Notes: generated from the letters alone by a model not told the origin. A DNA stretch of 18,624 nt from Deltaproteobacteria bacterium (GCA_003695205.1 RFIO01000114.1:1-18624), one strand, 5' to 3'; shown: positions 7,724 to 16,012, numbered from the stretch's first letter. Made by a program: numbers and translations.

Positions 7724-8845
7724 TCAGGACTTGGCCTGTTCACGTCGTTGATAGAATTCCCGGCGGAAGGCCTCGAAGCGGCCCTCCTCAATGGCCCGCC
7801 GGGCCTTGGCCATTAGGTGCAGATAATAGTGCAGATTGTGGTGCGTGTTCAATACCGATGAAAGAATTTCGTTGGCCTGAAACAGGTGGCGCAGATAGGC
7901 CCGACTGTAGTGGCGGCAGACGTAACAGTCGCAGGCGGGGTCGATGGGGCTGTCGTCGTCCCGGTAACGGGCCTGCTTGATACTGATGCGACCGAAACTA
8001 GTGAACAGCACGCCATTGCGCGCGTTGCGGGTCGGCATGACACAATCGAACATGTCGGTGCCGCGGGCGATGCCCTCGATCAGGTTCTCCGGCGTACCCA
8101 CCCCCATGACATAGCGGGGACGGTCTTTGGGCAGCAACGGCAGCGACCGGGACATCACCTCGTACATCCTTTCGGTCTCCTCGCCGACCGACAGGCCACC
8201 GAGGGCGTAGCCGTCAAAACCGATTTCGATCAGCTCCTCGGCGCTCCGGCGCCGCAGGGCGGGATCCATCCCGCCCTGCACAATGCCAAACAGGGCCGAA
8301 CCATCAGGTCGATGCGCCTGGCGGCAGCGGCGCGCCCAGCGACCTGAACGGGCCGTCGACTCGTCAACGTAGCGCCGCTCTGCCGGCCAGGGGATGCATT
8401 CGTCAAAGGCCATGACGATGTCGGCACCAAGCCGCTGCTGCACCTCGATGGACGATTCAGGCGTCAGCCGGTGCCGGCTGCCGTCGATATGCGACTGGAA
8501 GGTGACGCCATCCTCATCAATCTTGCGCAGTTCGCCGAGGCTGAACACCTGGAAACCGCCGCTGTCGGTCAGGATGGGGCCGGACCAGTTCATGAATCTG
8601 TGCAGTCCGCCAAGGCGTTCGACCAACTCGTGGCCGGGACGCAGGAAAAGGTGGTAGGTATTGCCGAGAATGATCTGGGCGCCGATATCGGCGAGTGCCT
8701 CCGGCAACATTCCCTTGACGGTCGCCTGGGTCCCGACCGGCATGAAGACCGGGGTTTCAATCACGCCCCGGCGCGTGTGCATGCGGCCTCGCCGGGCAGC
8801 GGTGCCGGCATCTTCGGCCAGCAGCTCAAATCTGAATTCGTTCAT
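7724..8845 (-). CDS. tgt: tRNA-guanine transglycosylase (Tgt)
   Basis: Exchanges guanine-34 for preQ1 in the anticodon of tRNAs for Asp, Asn, His and Tyr, the committing step of queuosine formation. The 373-residue protein has TPVFMPVGTQATVKGM near 31-46, TDSGGFQVFSL with Asp94 (general base), QGGMDPALR near 200, GGLSVGEE at 216-223, MFDCVMPTRNARNG with the nucleophile Asp267, and the zinc ligands Cys305, Cys307, Cys310 (CDCYVC) and His336. All catalytic and metal residues are present and the length is standard. It follows queA after 12 nt, so the two successive queuosine enzymes are made together. Confidence 0.98.
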   Translation of the reverse strand: MNEFRFELLAEDAGTAARRGRMHTRRGVIETPVFMPVGTQATVKGMLPEALADIGAQIILGNTYHLFLRPGHELVERLGGLHRFMNWSGPILTDSGGFQVFSLGELRKIDEDGVTFQSHIDGSRHRLTPESSIEVQQRLGADIVMAFDECIPWPAERRYVDESTARSGRWARRCRQAHRPDGSALFGIVQGGMDPALRRRSAEELIEIGFDGYALGGLSVGEETERMYEVMSRSLPLLPKDRPRYVMGVGTPENLIEGIARGTDMFDCVMPTRNARNGVLFTSFGRISIKQARYRDDDSPIDPACDCYVCRHYSRAYLRHLFQANEILSSVLNTHHNLHYYLHLMAKARRAIEEGRFEAFRREFYQRREQAKS

Positions 8846-8857
8846 CTCTTCAGTGCG

Positions 8858-9889
8858 TCAGTGGATCAGCATGCAGTCGCCGTAGCTGAAAAAACGATAA
8901 CGTTCTGCAACCGCTGTGCGGTAGGCGGCCAGCACGGTCTCCCTGCCGGCGAAGGCGGCGACCAGCATCAGCAGGGTCGATTTGGGCAGGTGAAAATTGG
9001 TCAGCATCGCGTCGACAACCTGGAAACGAAACCCGGGGTAGATGAACAGGTCGCTCTCTCCCCGGCTGGGGACGACCTCCCCCTGCTGCCGCGCTACATG
9101 CTCAAGGGCCCGGGTGACCGTGGTTCCGACAGCAATGACCCGCCCACCGGCCGAACGTGTTGCCGCAATGGCATCGGCGGTCACTTCGGGGATCTCATAG
9201 GCCTCGGAATGCATGCGGTGGCTGCGGATATCCTGGCCGCGAACCGGCAGGAAGGTGCCGAGACCGACATGCAGGGTCAGGGTGCAGATCCGGCAACCGC
9301 GGGCGCGCACCCGATTCAGGATCGCCTCAGTGAAGTGCAGTCCGGCCGTGGGGGCGGCCACCGCACCTTCCCGGCGCGCCATGACGGTCTGGTACCGTTC
9401 CCGGTCGCGGGCCTGTGGCTGTCGCCGGATGTACGGCGGCAGCGGCAGGGAACCGACCTGTTCAAGGACAGCGCGAAAATCGCCGGCACAATCGAATCGC
9501 ACGACCCTGAAGCCCTCGCCCCTGTCCTCGATGACTTCGCCGGAAAGATGGCGGGCAAATTGGATCACCTGCCCGGTGCGCGGCGGCTTGGAGGATCTGG
9601 TCATGCAGAGCCAGTCGCGGCCACCCTCTGCCGCCGGTCGGACCAGAAAGACCTCGACGCGCCCCCCGGTCGGTTTGCGTCCCTCCAGTCGGGCCGGTAT
9701 GACTCTGGTGTCATTGAGGATCAGGCAGTCGTTCTCGCCAACCTGCCGGGGAAAATCGGCAAACTGCCTGTGTTGCAGGCCGCCGCTGCTGCGATCGAGA
9801 ACCAGCATCCTGGAACCGTCCCGTCGGGGTGCGGGTTCCTGGGCTATCAGCTCCTCCGGGAGGTCGTAGTCGAAAAGGTCAAGTTCCAT
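8858..9889 (-). CDS. queA: S-adenosylmethionine:tRNA ribosyltransferase-isomerase QueA
   Basis: Transfers the ribosyl part of S-adenosylmethionine to preQ1 in tRNA, giving epoxyqueuosine. The 343-residue protein has normal length and typical segments: DLFDYDLPEELIAQEPAPRRD at the N-terminus, LILNDTRVIPARLEGRK, GAVAAPTAGLHFT, LHVGLGTFLPV and TNFHLPKSTLLMLVAAFAG near the C-terminus. ATG start at 9889. It begins the compact queA-to-recJ run; a candidate promoter lies about 120 nt upstream. Functionally it acts just after Tgt, whose gene is next. Confidence 0.98.
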   Translation of the reverse strand: MELDLFDYDLPEELIAQEPAPRRDGSRMLVLDRSSGGLQHRQFADFPRQVGENDCLILNDTRVIPARLEGRKPTGGRVEVFLVRPAAEGGRDWLCMTRSSKPPRTGQVIQFARHLSGEVIEDRGEGFRVVRFDCAGDFRAVLEQVGSLPLPPYIRRQPQARDRERYQTVMARREGAVAAPTAGLHFTEAILNRVRARGCRICTLTLHVGLGTFLPVRGQDIRSHRMHSEAYEIPEVTADAIAATRSAGGRVIAVGTTVTRALEHVARQQGEVVPSRGESDLFIYPGFRFQVVDAMLTNFHLPKSTLLMLVAAFAGRETVLAAYRTAVAERYRFFSYGDCMLIH

Positions 9890-10005
9890 AGACCTGGCAG
9901 AAGCCGGAGCGGAAAGAAAAAGGGGGCGCGGAGTGCGTTTCCTGTTGCCGGCGGTCCGTCTGCAAAGTGTTAATAGCGTCCCGGTCCGTGCCGGAGCGGG
10001 CGCCT

Positions 10006-10034
10006 AGCAAATCACAGTGCCGCCGTTTAGTCAA
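10006..10034 (-). promoter_or_regulatory. Candidate sigma70 promoter for the queA-to-recJ operon
   Basis: On the minus strand a TTGACT -35 box (10029-10034) is separated by exactly 17 nt from TTTGCT (10006-10011). The -35 matches five of six consensus bases and the -10 only three of six, so this is a moderate prediction. It sits in the 161-nt gap between the DUF2065 gene and queA and would give a leader of about 110 nt. I see no preQ1 riboswitch pattern in that leader. Confidence 0.4.
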
Positions 10035-10050
10035 CCATGGGTGTTCGGGC

Positions 10051-10236
10051 TCAGCCACGCACCAGCCAGACAAGGCCAAGACCGGCCAGCATGCTGCACA
10101 GGCCGGCCACGCGCAGTGAAGCGTCCGGCAGGCTGGCAAGCTGCAGCACGAACCGTCGCATGGCCGCGGGAGAAGCAAACCAGGGGACTCCTTCAAAGAC
10201 CAGCACCAGACCGATTCCCAACAACAGCAGACTCAT
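10051..10236 (-). CDS. Small DUF2065 (YjeT-like) inner-membrane protein
   Basis: A 61-residue hydrophobic protein resembling the DUF2065/YjeT family of unknown function. The pattern GIGLVLVFEGVPWFASPAAM, then LPDASLRVAGLCSMLAGLGLVWLVRG, matches the family plan of two membrane helices joined by a short loop with an LPD motif. I chose the ATG at 10236 because the product then has the family length and starts directly with the first helix; a longer form from 10284 would add 16 residues without support. The binding site is weak (AGG followed by six Ts). It lies upstream of queA in the same direction, divergent from the sensor gene at 10493. Confidence 0.8.
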   Translation of the reverse strand: MSLLLLGIGLVLVFEGVPWFASPAAMRRFVLQLASLPDASLRVAGLCSMLAGLGLVWLVRG

Positions 10237-10492
10237 AAAAAAACCTAATATTAAAAGTTGACCAATATGGCAGATTAATTGCATTTTTCTGCCGCCAGTT
10301 ACGGCCGCGCCGCATTCTGCGCCAGCGAATCATTTCCTGTCAACCTCTGCCACGGGCCTGTAATGCCGGACATTTGACGGCATTGAGCCCCCGGATGGGA
10401 AACGGACTCCCTGGTCGTGCTGCTCGGGCTTTTCACGGTGCAATGGGGATAACACCGGACGGGGTGGCCTCCGTTCGCAAAGGGACGCGGGT
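10237..10492. other. Divergent intergenic region, DUF2065 gene / cyclic-di-GMP operon
   Basis: This gap must hold the start signals of both divergent transcripts. The part near the DUF2065 gene is clearly AT-rich (about 10237-10285), unlike its surroundings. On the plus strand a TTGACG (10374-10379) lacks a good -10 partner. A nested imperfect repeat, AGCCC to GGGCT followed by TTTT (about 10386-10433) with an inner GGGA/TCCC, could form a hairpin in the leader of the sensor gene. No known riboswitch could be recognised. Confidence 0.4.
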
Positions 10493-12547
10493 GTGAATTC
10501 TCTCAAAGTCAAGATTCTCGGCCTGACCGCTGTGATTCTCGCCCTGACGGTCGGCGTCACGCTCTGGGTCAACCTTGAAACCCAGAGGACGATCCTGCAT
10601 CGTTTCGCGGACCAGAGCGGACGTGTCCTGGGCGAGACCATCCGCAACAGCATCATCACCCACATGGCTGCCGGACAACAGGATGAGGTCGCCTCCGACC
10701 TGGGCCGCATCAGCCGCGAACCGAGCATCGACACCATCCGCATCTTCGATGAAACCGGCCGCATTCTGGTCTCGTCGAAAGTCGAGGAAACCGGCGACCT
10801 GGTTTCCGGTGAGGATCTGCTCGCCTACCGTTCGAACAATTTCTCCTACATCTCCATGGCAGGCGCTCGGGAACTCCACTCCACCCTGGTGCCGATCAGA
10901 AACCAGCCTGCCTGCCACGGTTGTCACGACGCCAAGGCTCCTGTTCTCGGGATTCTCAGCGTCCACCTCTCCCTCGACGAAATGACGGCGCTGCAGGGCA
11001 AGGGCAAGCAAGCGACCTTCCTCTCCTCCCTCGGCATGATGGCCATCATGATCCTCGCCCTGGGCATCTTCATCCTTTTTTACGTCGACCGTCCCCTGCG
11101 CCGCCTGACTGAGGCCATGCGCATGGTGGAGGACGGGGAATTCGAAGCGGCGCACCTGAGCGAGACAAATTCGCGGGAGATGGCCTTTCTCTCCGGCAAA
11201 TTCAACCTCATGGTCAACCGTCTGCGCGAACTGATCGACAGAACCGTCTCGCAGGAAAGAGAGGTTGCCGTCGCCCAGGAAAAACTGGCGCACCACGAGG
11301 AAATCCGCTCCATGAACGCCACCCTGGAGGAGCGGCTGCGGGAGATCGAACACCTCAACATCACCCTTGAGGAACGCATCGAGGAAATCGAGGAAGCCAA
11401 CTACAAGATCGCCGATTTGGCCAGCGAACTGGAGGAACGCAACACCACCCTGCAGGTGGCGGTCAACAGGCTGCAGGCCCTGCACCGCATGGGACTCGAC
11501 ATCAACGCGACCATGGACCTGGAGCGACTGTTCACCCTGCTGGTCCACCAGACAACCGAAACCCTCAGGGCCCGGATCGGCTACATCCTGCTGCTTGAGC
11601 AGGATTCCTGGTCTCTGACCATCGGCGCCGCCGAAGGAATTCCCGACCATATCGACCGCGGACTGCGCATCCCGATCAAACCGGGCGGCGTCTCCCAGTG
11701 GGTGATCCACAACCGCCAGCCGCTGCTGATCGAGGACATCGAAGAGGCACGCGAGTTCAGCCGCGTCAGCCGGCTCGGCTTCTCGCGCGAAACCGTAGTC
11801 TGCGCGCCCCTGAACTGCGGCGACGAAATCATCGGCACAATGACCATCGCCAACCGCAAGGACGGCCAGGCCTTCAATCGCGAGGATCTCGAGCTGCTGG
11901 CGACCATCGCCGCCCAGGCCAGCGTCGCCATCCGCAATGCCCGCCTCTACGAAGAACAGGAAAAGACCTACCTCAGCACCGTGCAGGCCCTGGTCTCCGC
12001 CGTCGAGGCGAGCGACGCCTATACCCGCGGCCATTCCGAACGTGTCAAGCGCTATGCCCTGCGACTTGCCGAATTCCTCAACCTGCCGGCCGAAACCCAG
12101 AAACGTATCGAGCAGGCGGCCATCCTGCACGACATCGGCAAGATCGGCATCTGTGAATCGCTGCTGCACAAAACCGAAAAGCTCGATCAGAACGACATTC
12201 ATACCCTGCGCCAGCATCCCACTATCGGGGTCCGCATCCTTGAACCGATCCGCTTCCTCGAGCCGATCAGGGACATCATCCTGCAGCACCACGAACGTTT
12301 CGACGGCAAAGGGTATCCGCACGGCATCGTGGGCGGTGACATGATGCTCGAGGCAAAAATCCTCGCCGTCGCCGACACCTACGACGCCATGACCACTGAC
12401 CGTCCCTATCGCAAGGCCCTCAGCCACGAGGTTGCCGTTGCCGAAATCAGGGAACACGCGGGCACGCAGTTCGATCCGCAGATCGCCCAGGCATTCCTCG
12501 CCATGATGGCTCGCGATGATCGCTCTGATGAGGCCGCCGCGTCATGA
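10493..12547 (+). CDS. HD-GYP cyclic-di-GMP phosphodiesterase with periplasmic haem-c sensor, HAMP and GAF
   Basis: A 684-residue inner-membrane signalling protein predicted to hydrolyse cyclic-di-GMP. Order: TM1 (about 8-27); periplasmic domain (28-176) with CHGCH at 141-145, a CxxCH motif for covalent haem; TM2 (about 177-198); HAMP (about 198-250); coiled coil rich in Glu/Arg (250-325); GAF (about 330-485); HD-GYP (488-675). The output domain is complete: HSERVKRYAL, HDIGKIG with His546-Asp547, HPTIG, HHERFDGKGYP at 599-609 and ADTYDAMTTDRPYR. Start GTG at 10493 with AGGGA about 9 nt upstream; no better start is visible. Haem-c periplasmic PAS-like sensors are known in Geobacter chemoreceptors, so redox, oxygen or NO sensing is a reasonable inference but not shown. 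It overlaps the GGDEF gene by ATGA. Confidence 0.93.
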   Translation: MNSLKVKILGLTAVILALTVGVTLWVNLETQRTILHRFADQSGRVLGETIRNSIITHMAAGQQDEVASDLGRISREPSIDTIRIFDETGRILVSSKVEETGDLVSGEDLLAYRSNNFSYISMAGARELHSTLVPIRNQPACHGCHDAKAPVLGILSVHLSLDEMTALQGKGKQATFLSSLGMMAIMILALGIFILFYVDRPLRRLTEAMRMVEDGEFEAAHLSETNSREMAFLSGKFNLMVNRLRELIDRTVSQEREVAVAQEKLAHHEEIRSMNATLEERLREIEHLNITLEERIEEIEEANYKIADLASELEERNTTLQVAVNRLQALHRMGLDINATMDLERLFTLLVHQTTETLRARIGYILLLEQDSWSLTIGAAEGIPDHIDRGLRIPIKPGGVSQWVIHNRQPLLIEDIEEAREFSRVSRLGFSRETVVCAPLNCGDEIIGTMTIANRKDGQAFNREDLELLATIAAQASVAIRNARLYEEQEKTYLSTVQALVSAVEASDAYTRGHSERVKRYALRLAEFLNLPAETQKRIEQAAILHDIGKIGICESLLHKTEKLDQNDIHTLRQHPTIGVRILEPIRFLEPIRDIILQHHERFDGKGYPHGIVGGDMMLEAKILAVADTYDAMTTDRPYRKALSHEVAVAEIREHAGTQFDPQIAQAFLAMMARDDRSDEAAAS

Positions 12548-14697
12548 CCCCCCTGCCCGCCTGGATTCAGCGCCAGCCCCTGGCCAGAAAGATTCTTGCC
12601 CCCTTCTTCCTGCTGCTGATCTTTCTCGGCCTGATTGCGACCGTTGGTGCCGTCTACCAGACCCGCACAACCCTGACCAGGACCATCGACCAGAGCCTGT
12701 ACGCCCTGCAGATCAATATTGAACAGACCCTGCGCGGCAAGGAGAACCGGTTGCGCAGTATCAGCGAGGTCCTGGCATCTTCATGGCGCAGGGGCGTCGA
12801 TCCCGGGTACGTCCTGGCGGGCCTGGAACAGGCCGGTTTCCCAAAGGGCAGTTTCCGCCTGGTTCACGGCAGGCGGCTGACCGATGCCGACGAAGAGCTG
12901 CGGCGTCTGACCGCGCAGGCCCGCAAAAGTGGCCGCGCCAAGGTACGCATCCTCTCCGACAAATCCGGCCATCCGACCATTCTCCTTGTTCGAGCGCTGG
13001 ATAAACGGCCCGACGGCCCCGTCCTGGTCGGCAGGGAACCGGTGCGCACATCTCTGCTGGCCAGCACCCTCGAAGCCCTGCATGCCGACTGTTACCTGTT
13101 CGATCTGGCCGGACACTTTCTGGCCGGCAGCCACCCCGAGGCGCCGGCGCTCGGTCTCGACCGCACCGTGCTTGCCGAAATTGCAGCTGGGAAGCGGAGT
13201 ATTCGCGAACTCCAGGGTCGCCGCTACTTGATAGCCGCCATTCCGCTGGGAACCTCTGACCTGGTCCTTGCCGCCATTGGTCTCGAAACAACCGGTATCG
13301 AGGCGCTCGCCGGCAGCCTGGCCTTCAATTCGACCCTGACGCTTCTTGCCGCCCTGCTTGTTTCCGGCCTCTTCTTCACCCGCTGGATTCGCCGCCAGCT
13401 GGCCCCGGTCGACCGGCTGCTCGAAGCGACCCAAAGGGTCAGCTCGGGCGATTTTCAGGTTGCCGTCCCAACCTCTGGAGACGATGAACTCGGCAGGCTG
13501 TCAGCAACCTTCAACACCATGGTGCGGCAGCTGAACTCTCTCTACCAGGAGAAGGTCGCCCACGAACGCGAACTGGCGGTGCACGCCCAGGAGAAGCACT
13601 ACAAGGATATTTTACAAGCCAAGAACGCCGAAATCGAACGGATCAACAAGGAACTGCGCCAGCGGCTCAAGGAAATGTCGACCCTGATGGACCTGAACAC
13701 CGCGATGACCTCAAGCCTGGATCTCGACATCCTGTTCGAGAGGATGCTCAGTTCGGTCATCGAACAGTTCTCCTGCGACCGCGTCGTTCTGTTCACCTAC
13801 AACCACGGCAGTGAAGAGCTCGTGGTGCGCAACGTCCATGGCATTGACCGCGACCTCCTGCGCGATGTCACCTTCCGCATGGGCGAGGGAGTCACCGGCA
13901 AGGCGGCCATGACCCAGCAGATCACCTATGTGCCGGATCTGCAGAAGGACGAGGAGACCCTGGGCTACAAGGGGCGGCACCAGTCCCGCGGCTCGATGGT
14001 CGCCATCCCCCTGGTGGTCAAGGGTCGCCTGGTCGGGGTTCTCAATCTGCACAAGATCGAAACGGGCGCCTTTGACGAGGGAGAACTGAGGCTGCTGCAG
14101 GCCATCGCCAACCAGGCCGCCATCTCCATCGACAACAGCCAGTTGTTCGAAAAGGCGCGTGACCTGTCAAATACGGACGAACTGACCGGTCTGGCCAATC
14201 GGCGGCATTTCCAGCTGATCCTCAGGCGCGAAGCCGCCCAGGCACAGCGCTTCCACTCGCACTTCAGCCTGATCATGGCCGACATCGACCATTTCAAGAC
14301 CTACAACGACACTCACGGGCACCTGAAGGGGGATATCGTCCTGAAGAGGGTTGCCGACGTCATGCTCCAGAATACGCGCGGCATCGACCTGGTGGGACGT
14401 TTCGGTGGCGAGGAGTTTGTCATTCTGCTACCGAAAACTGACAAGACCGGAGCCCAGGCCGCCGCGGAAAAGCTGCGCGCCCAGATCCTCGGCGAGACCT
14501 TCCCCGGCGCCGACCGGAGCCAGCCCGAAGGCAGGATCACCCTTTCCCTCGGAGTGGCCGAATACCCGGCCGACAGTACGGACATCTACGAACTGCTCGA
14601 CCTGGCTGACCGGGCTCTCTACCAGGCCAAGGAACAGGGGCGCAACCGGGTCGTCGCCTGGAAACAGGTTGTCCCGATGAACGAACAGACCGCCTGA
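12544..14697 (+). CDS. Diguanylate cyclase (GGDEF) with periplasmic sensor, HAMP and GAF
   Basis: A 717-residue membrane enzyme predicted to make cyclic-di-GMP from two GTP. Order: TM1 (about 17-38); periplasmic domain of about 220 residues, probably Cache/CHASE-like (DLAGHFLAGS and RRYLIAAIPLG segments); TM2 (about 258-279); HAMP (279-332); coiled coil (335-380); GAF (385-535); GGDEF (540-708). The active site is GGEEF at 621-625, with DELTGLANRR and MADIDHFKTYNDTHGH before it. RGID at 612-615 lies five residues before GGEEF, the intact RxxD inhibitory site, so the enzyme should be limited by its own product. The ATG lies in the ATGA overlap with the HD-GYP gene. Unlike its partner it has no CxxCH, so the two proteins probably sense different signals. 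It ends 9 nt from the convergent Cys-rich gene. Confidence 0.95.
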   Translation: MTPLPAWIQRQPLARKILAPFFLLLIFLGLIATVGAVYQTRTTLTRTIDQSLYALQINIEQTLRGKENRLRSISEVLASSWRRGVDPGYVLAGLEQAGFPKGSFRLVHGRRLTDADEELRRLTAQARKSGRAKVRILSDKSGHPTILLVRALDKRPDGPVLVGREPVRTSLLASTLEALHADCYLFDLAGHFLAGSHPEAPALGLDRTVLAEIAAGKRSIRELQGRRYLIAAIPLGTSDLVLAAIGLETTGIEALAGSLAFNSTLTLLAALLVSGLFFTRWIRRQLAPVDRLLEATQRVSSGDFQVAVPTSGDDELGRLSATFNTMVRQLNSLYQEKVAHERELAVHAQEKHYKDILQAKNAEIERINKELRQRLKEMSTLMDLNTAMTSSLDLDILFERMLSSVIEQFSCDRVVLFTYNHGSEELVVRNVHGIDRDLLRDVTFRMGEGVTGKAAMTQQITYVPDLQKDEETLGYKGRHQSRGSMVAIPLVVKGRLVGVLNLHKIETGAFDEGELRLLQAIANQAAISIDNSQLFEKARDLSNTDELTGLANRRHFQLILRREAAQAQRFHSHFSLIMADIDHFKTYNDTHGHLKGDIVLKRVADVMLQNTRGIDLVGRFGGEEFVILLPKTDKTGAQAAAEKLRAQILGETFPGADRSQPEGRITLSLGVAEYPADSTDIYELLDLADRALYQAKEQGRNRVVAWKQVVPMNEQTA

Positions 14698-14706
14698 CCG
14701 GGCGTT

Positions 14707-14895
14707 TCACCCTTTCCGGTCGCGAATGAAGTTCTCCAGGGACCGGTCCCACATCCTCTCCCCTTCCACGGAAAAGAAACAGCCGGGCACTTCTCCCTTG
14801 TCGCGATGGTAGGCCACGCACTGGCAGCAGTTGCCGCGCCGGGGGCAAGCGGCATAGGTACAACGGCAGGCGTCACTCTGGCGTGAACAACTCAT
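14707..14895 (-). CDS. Small cysteine-rich DUF6485-type protein
   Basis: A 62-residue protein with eight cysteines, at residues 3, 10, 12, 17, 23, 24, 26 and 39, in the pattern C-x6-CxC-x4-C-x5-CCxC followed by YH and PGCFF, then a WDRSLENFI tail. This resembles the DUF6485 family of anaerobic bacteria; the function is unknown, and binding of zinc or an iron-sulfur cluster is likely from the Cys pattern alone. I prefer the ATG at 14895, which has GGAGG 5 nt upstream. An in-frame ATG at 14913 overlaps the argC stop (TGATG) but has no binding site. It probably shares the argC transcript. Confidence 0.75.
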   Translation of the reverse strand: MSCSRQSDACRCTYAACPRRGNCCQCVAYHRDKGEVPGCFFSVEGERMWDRSLENFIRDRKG

Positions 14896-14912
14896 GGCGG
14901 CCTCCGGAGACA

Positions 14913-15950
14913 TCAGGGCCAGACGGCAGCGGCACCCAGCCCGCAGTCCTCATCCAGTCCAAGCATGAGATTGAGATTCTGGATAGCCTGGCCGGCGGCG
15001 CCCTTGATCAGGTTGTCGATGACCGACACGATGATGACGCGCCCGGTTCGCGGATCAGCGACGCAGCCGATATCGCAGAAATTGCTGCCTGTCACCTGGG
15101 CGATGCCGGGCAGTTGCGCGCCGGTCACCCTCACGAAGGTTTCGCCGCGGTAGAAATCGCGGTAAATCTCTTCCAGGCTTCCCTGGTCCATATCTGGGAC
15201 CAGGTCGGCATAGATGGTCGACAGGATGCCCCTGGAGACCGGAAGCAGGTGCGGCGTGAAGTTGACCCGAACCGGGCGTCCCGCCAGCCAAGACAGGGTC
15301 TGCTCGATTTCGGGGGTGTGCCGGTGGCGGGGCACGCCATAGGCGCGAAAGCTTTCGTTGACCTCGCAAAAAAGGGTATCGACCTTGGCCGAACGCCCGG
15401 CGCCGCTGGTGCCGGACTTGCTGTCGATAATCAGCCGATCGACGTCGACAAGACCGGACTTGAGCAGCGGCGCCAGACCAAGGGCGACGCTGGTCGGATA
15501 GCAGCCCGGATTGGCCACCAGGCGGGCTTTGCGAATATCTTCCCGGAAAAGTTCGACCAGTCCGTAGACCGCCTCGTCCAGCAATTCGGGGCTGGTGTGG
15601 TCCTGGTACCATTCCCGGTAGACCGCCTCGTCCCTGAGCCGATAATCGGCCGACAGGTCGACAACCTTCATGCCGGCGCCAAGCAGATCGGGGATCACCG
15701 CCATGGCAGCCCTGTGCGGCAGGGCAGTCAGGGCAACCTGGGCGTCGGCGGCAATCTCCCCAACGCCCGGGTCGGTAAAATCCAGATCGCAGAATCCCTT
15801 CAGGGACGGGAAGACCTCGGCAACCGGGCGCCCGGCATACTGGCGTGAGGTCACCCGAACAATCCTCACCTCAGGGTGGGCCGACAGCAGGCGAACGAGC
15901 TCCACTCCCGTATAGCCGCTGGCACCAAGAATGGCGACATTGTATGCCAT
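14913..15950 (-). CDS. argC: N-acetyl-gamma-glutamyl-phosphate reductase (ArgC)
   Basis: NADPH-dependent third step of arginine synthesis, reducing N-acetylglutamyl phosphate to the semialdehyde in the cytoplasm. The 345-residue product has the nucleotide-binding GASGYTG at 9-15, the active-site NPGCYPT with Cys150, GTSGAGRS and HRHTPEIEQ, and normal length. The open frame extends 28 codons further up, but the ATG at 15950 is the right start: it gives MAYNVAILGASGYTG, has GAGGAG 6 nt upstream, and the extension would run through the rpsI terminator hairpin. The gene begins about 22 nt after that terminator's T run and leaves little room for its own promoter. Confidence 0.97.
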   Translation of the reverse strand: MAYNVAILGASGYTGVELVRLLSAHPEVRIVRVTSRQYAGRPVAEVFPSLKGFCDLDFTDPGVGEIAADAQVALTALPHRAAMAVIPDLLGAGMKVVDLSADYRLRDEAVYREWYQDHTSPELLDEAVYGLVELFREDIRKARLVANPGCYPTSVALGLAPLLKSGLVDVDRLIIDSKSGTSGAGRSAKVDTLFCEVNESFRAYGVPRHRHTPEIEQTLSWLAGRPVRVNFTPHLLPVSRGILSTIYADLVPDMDQGSLEEIYRDFYRGETFVRVTGAQLPGIAQVTGSNFCDIGCVADPRTGRVIIVSVIDNLIKGAAGQAIQNLNLMLGLDEDCGLGAAAVWP

Positions 15951-15972
15951 CTCTATCTCCTCAAACCGCCTG

Positions 15973-16012
15973 AAAAAAGAACGAGGGGAACCGCGCATCG
16001 CGGTTCCCCTCG
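15973..16012 (-). terminator. Strong intrinsic terminator after rpsI
   Basis: A perfect 14-bp stem (15982-15995 with 15999-16012) with a 3-nt loop is followed on the minus strand by TTCTTTTTTC. This is a textbook Rho-independent terminator pointing the same way as rplM-rpsI. It lies directly before argC, whose ribosome binding site starts only about 10 nt beyond the T run. Confidence 0.9.

Noticed and set aside
8471..9973. A 500-codon open frame on the plus strand, opposite tgt and queA
   Set aside because: It runs antisense across two intact, well-known genes and their junction; its translation shows no domain pattern.
9879..10196. A 105-codon minus-strand frame upstream of and overlapping queA
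   Set aside because: It overlaps both the DUF2065 gene and the queA start and has no recognisable features.
10270..10300. A sigma54 promoter upstream of the DUF2065 gene (CTGGCGGCAGAAAAATGC on the minus strand)
   Set aside because: The GG to GC spacing is 12 or 9 nt, not the required 10.
10440..10492. A possible cyclic-di-GMP (GEMM) riboswitch before the HD-GYP gene, suggested by the CGCAAAG string
   Set aside because: The other conserved GEMM elements and paired helices are absent from the region.
10433..12457. A 674-codon open frame on the minus strand, opposite the HD-GYP gene
   Set aside because: It is a high-GC mirror frame; the plus strand encodes a fully recognisable signalling protein with all catalytic motifs, while the minus translation has no family likeness.
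14690..14704. Possible terminator hairpin (CGCC/GGCG) at the end of the GGDEF gene
   Set aside because: Only a four-pair stem with a three-base T stretch, too weak to call.
15982..16012. Resemblance of the rpsI-argC terminator stem to the T-box sequence (AGGG...ACCGCG)
   Set aside because: The T-box UGG that pairs with the tRNA end is missing, and only about 40 nt separate the rpsI stop from the stem, too little for a stem I with specifier loop.
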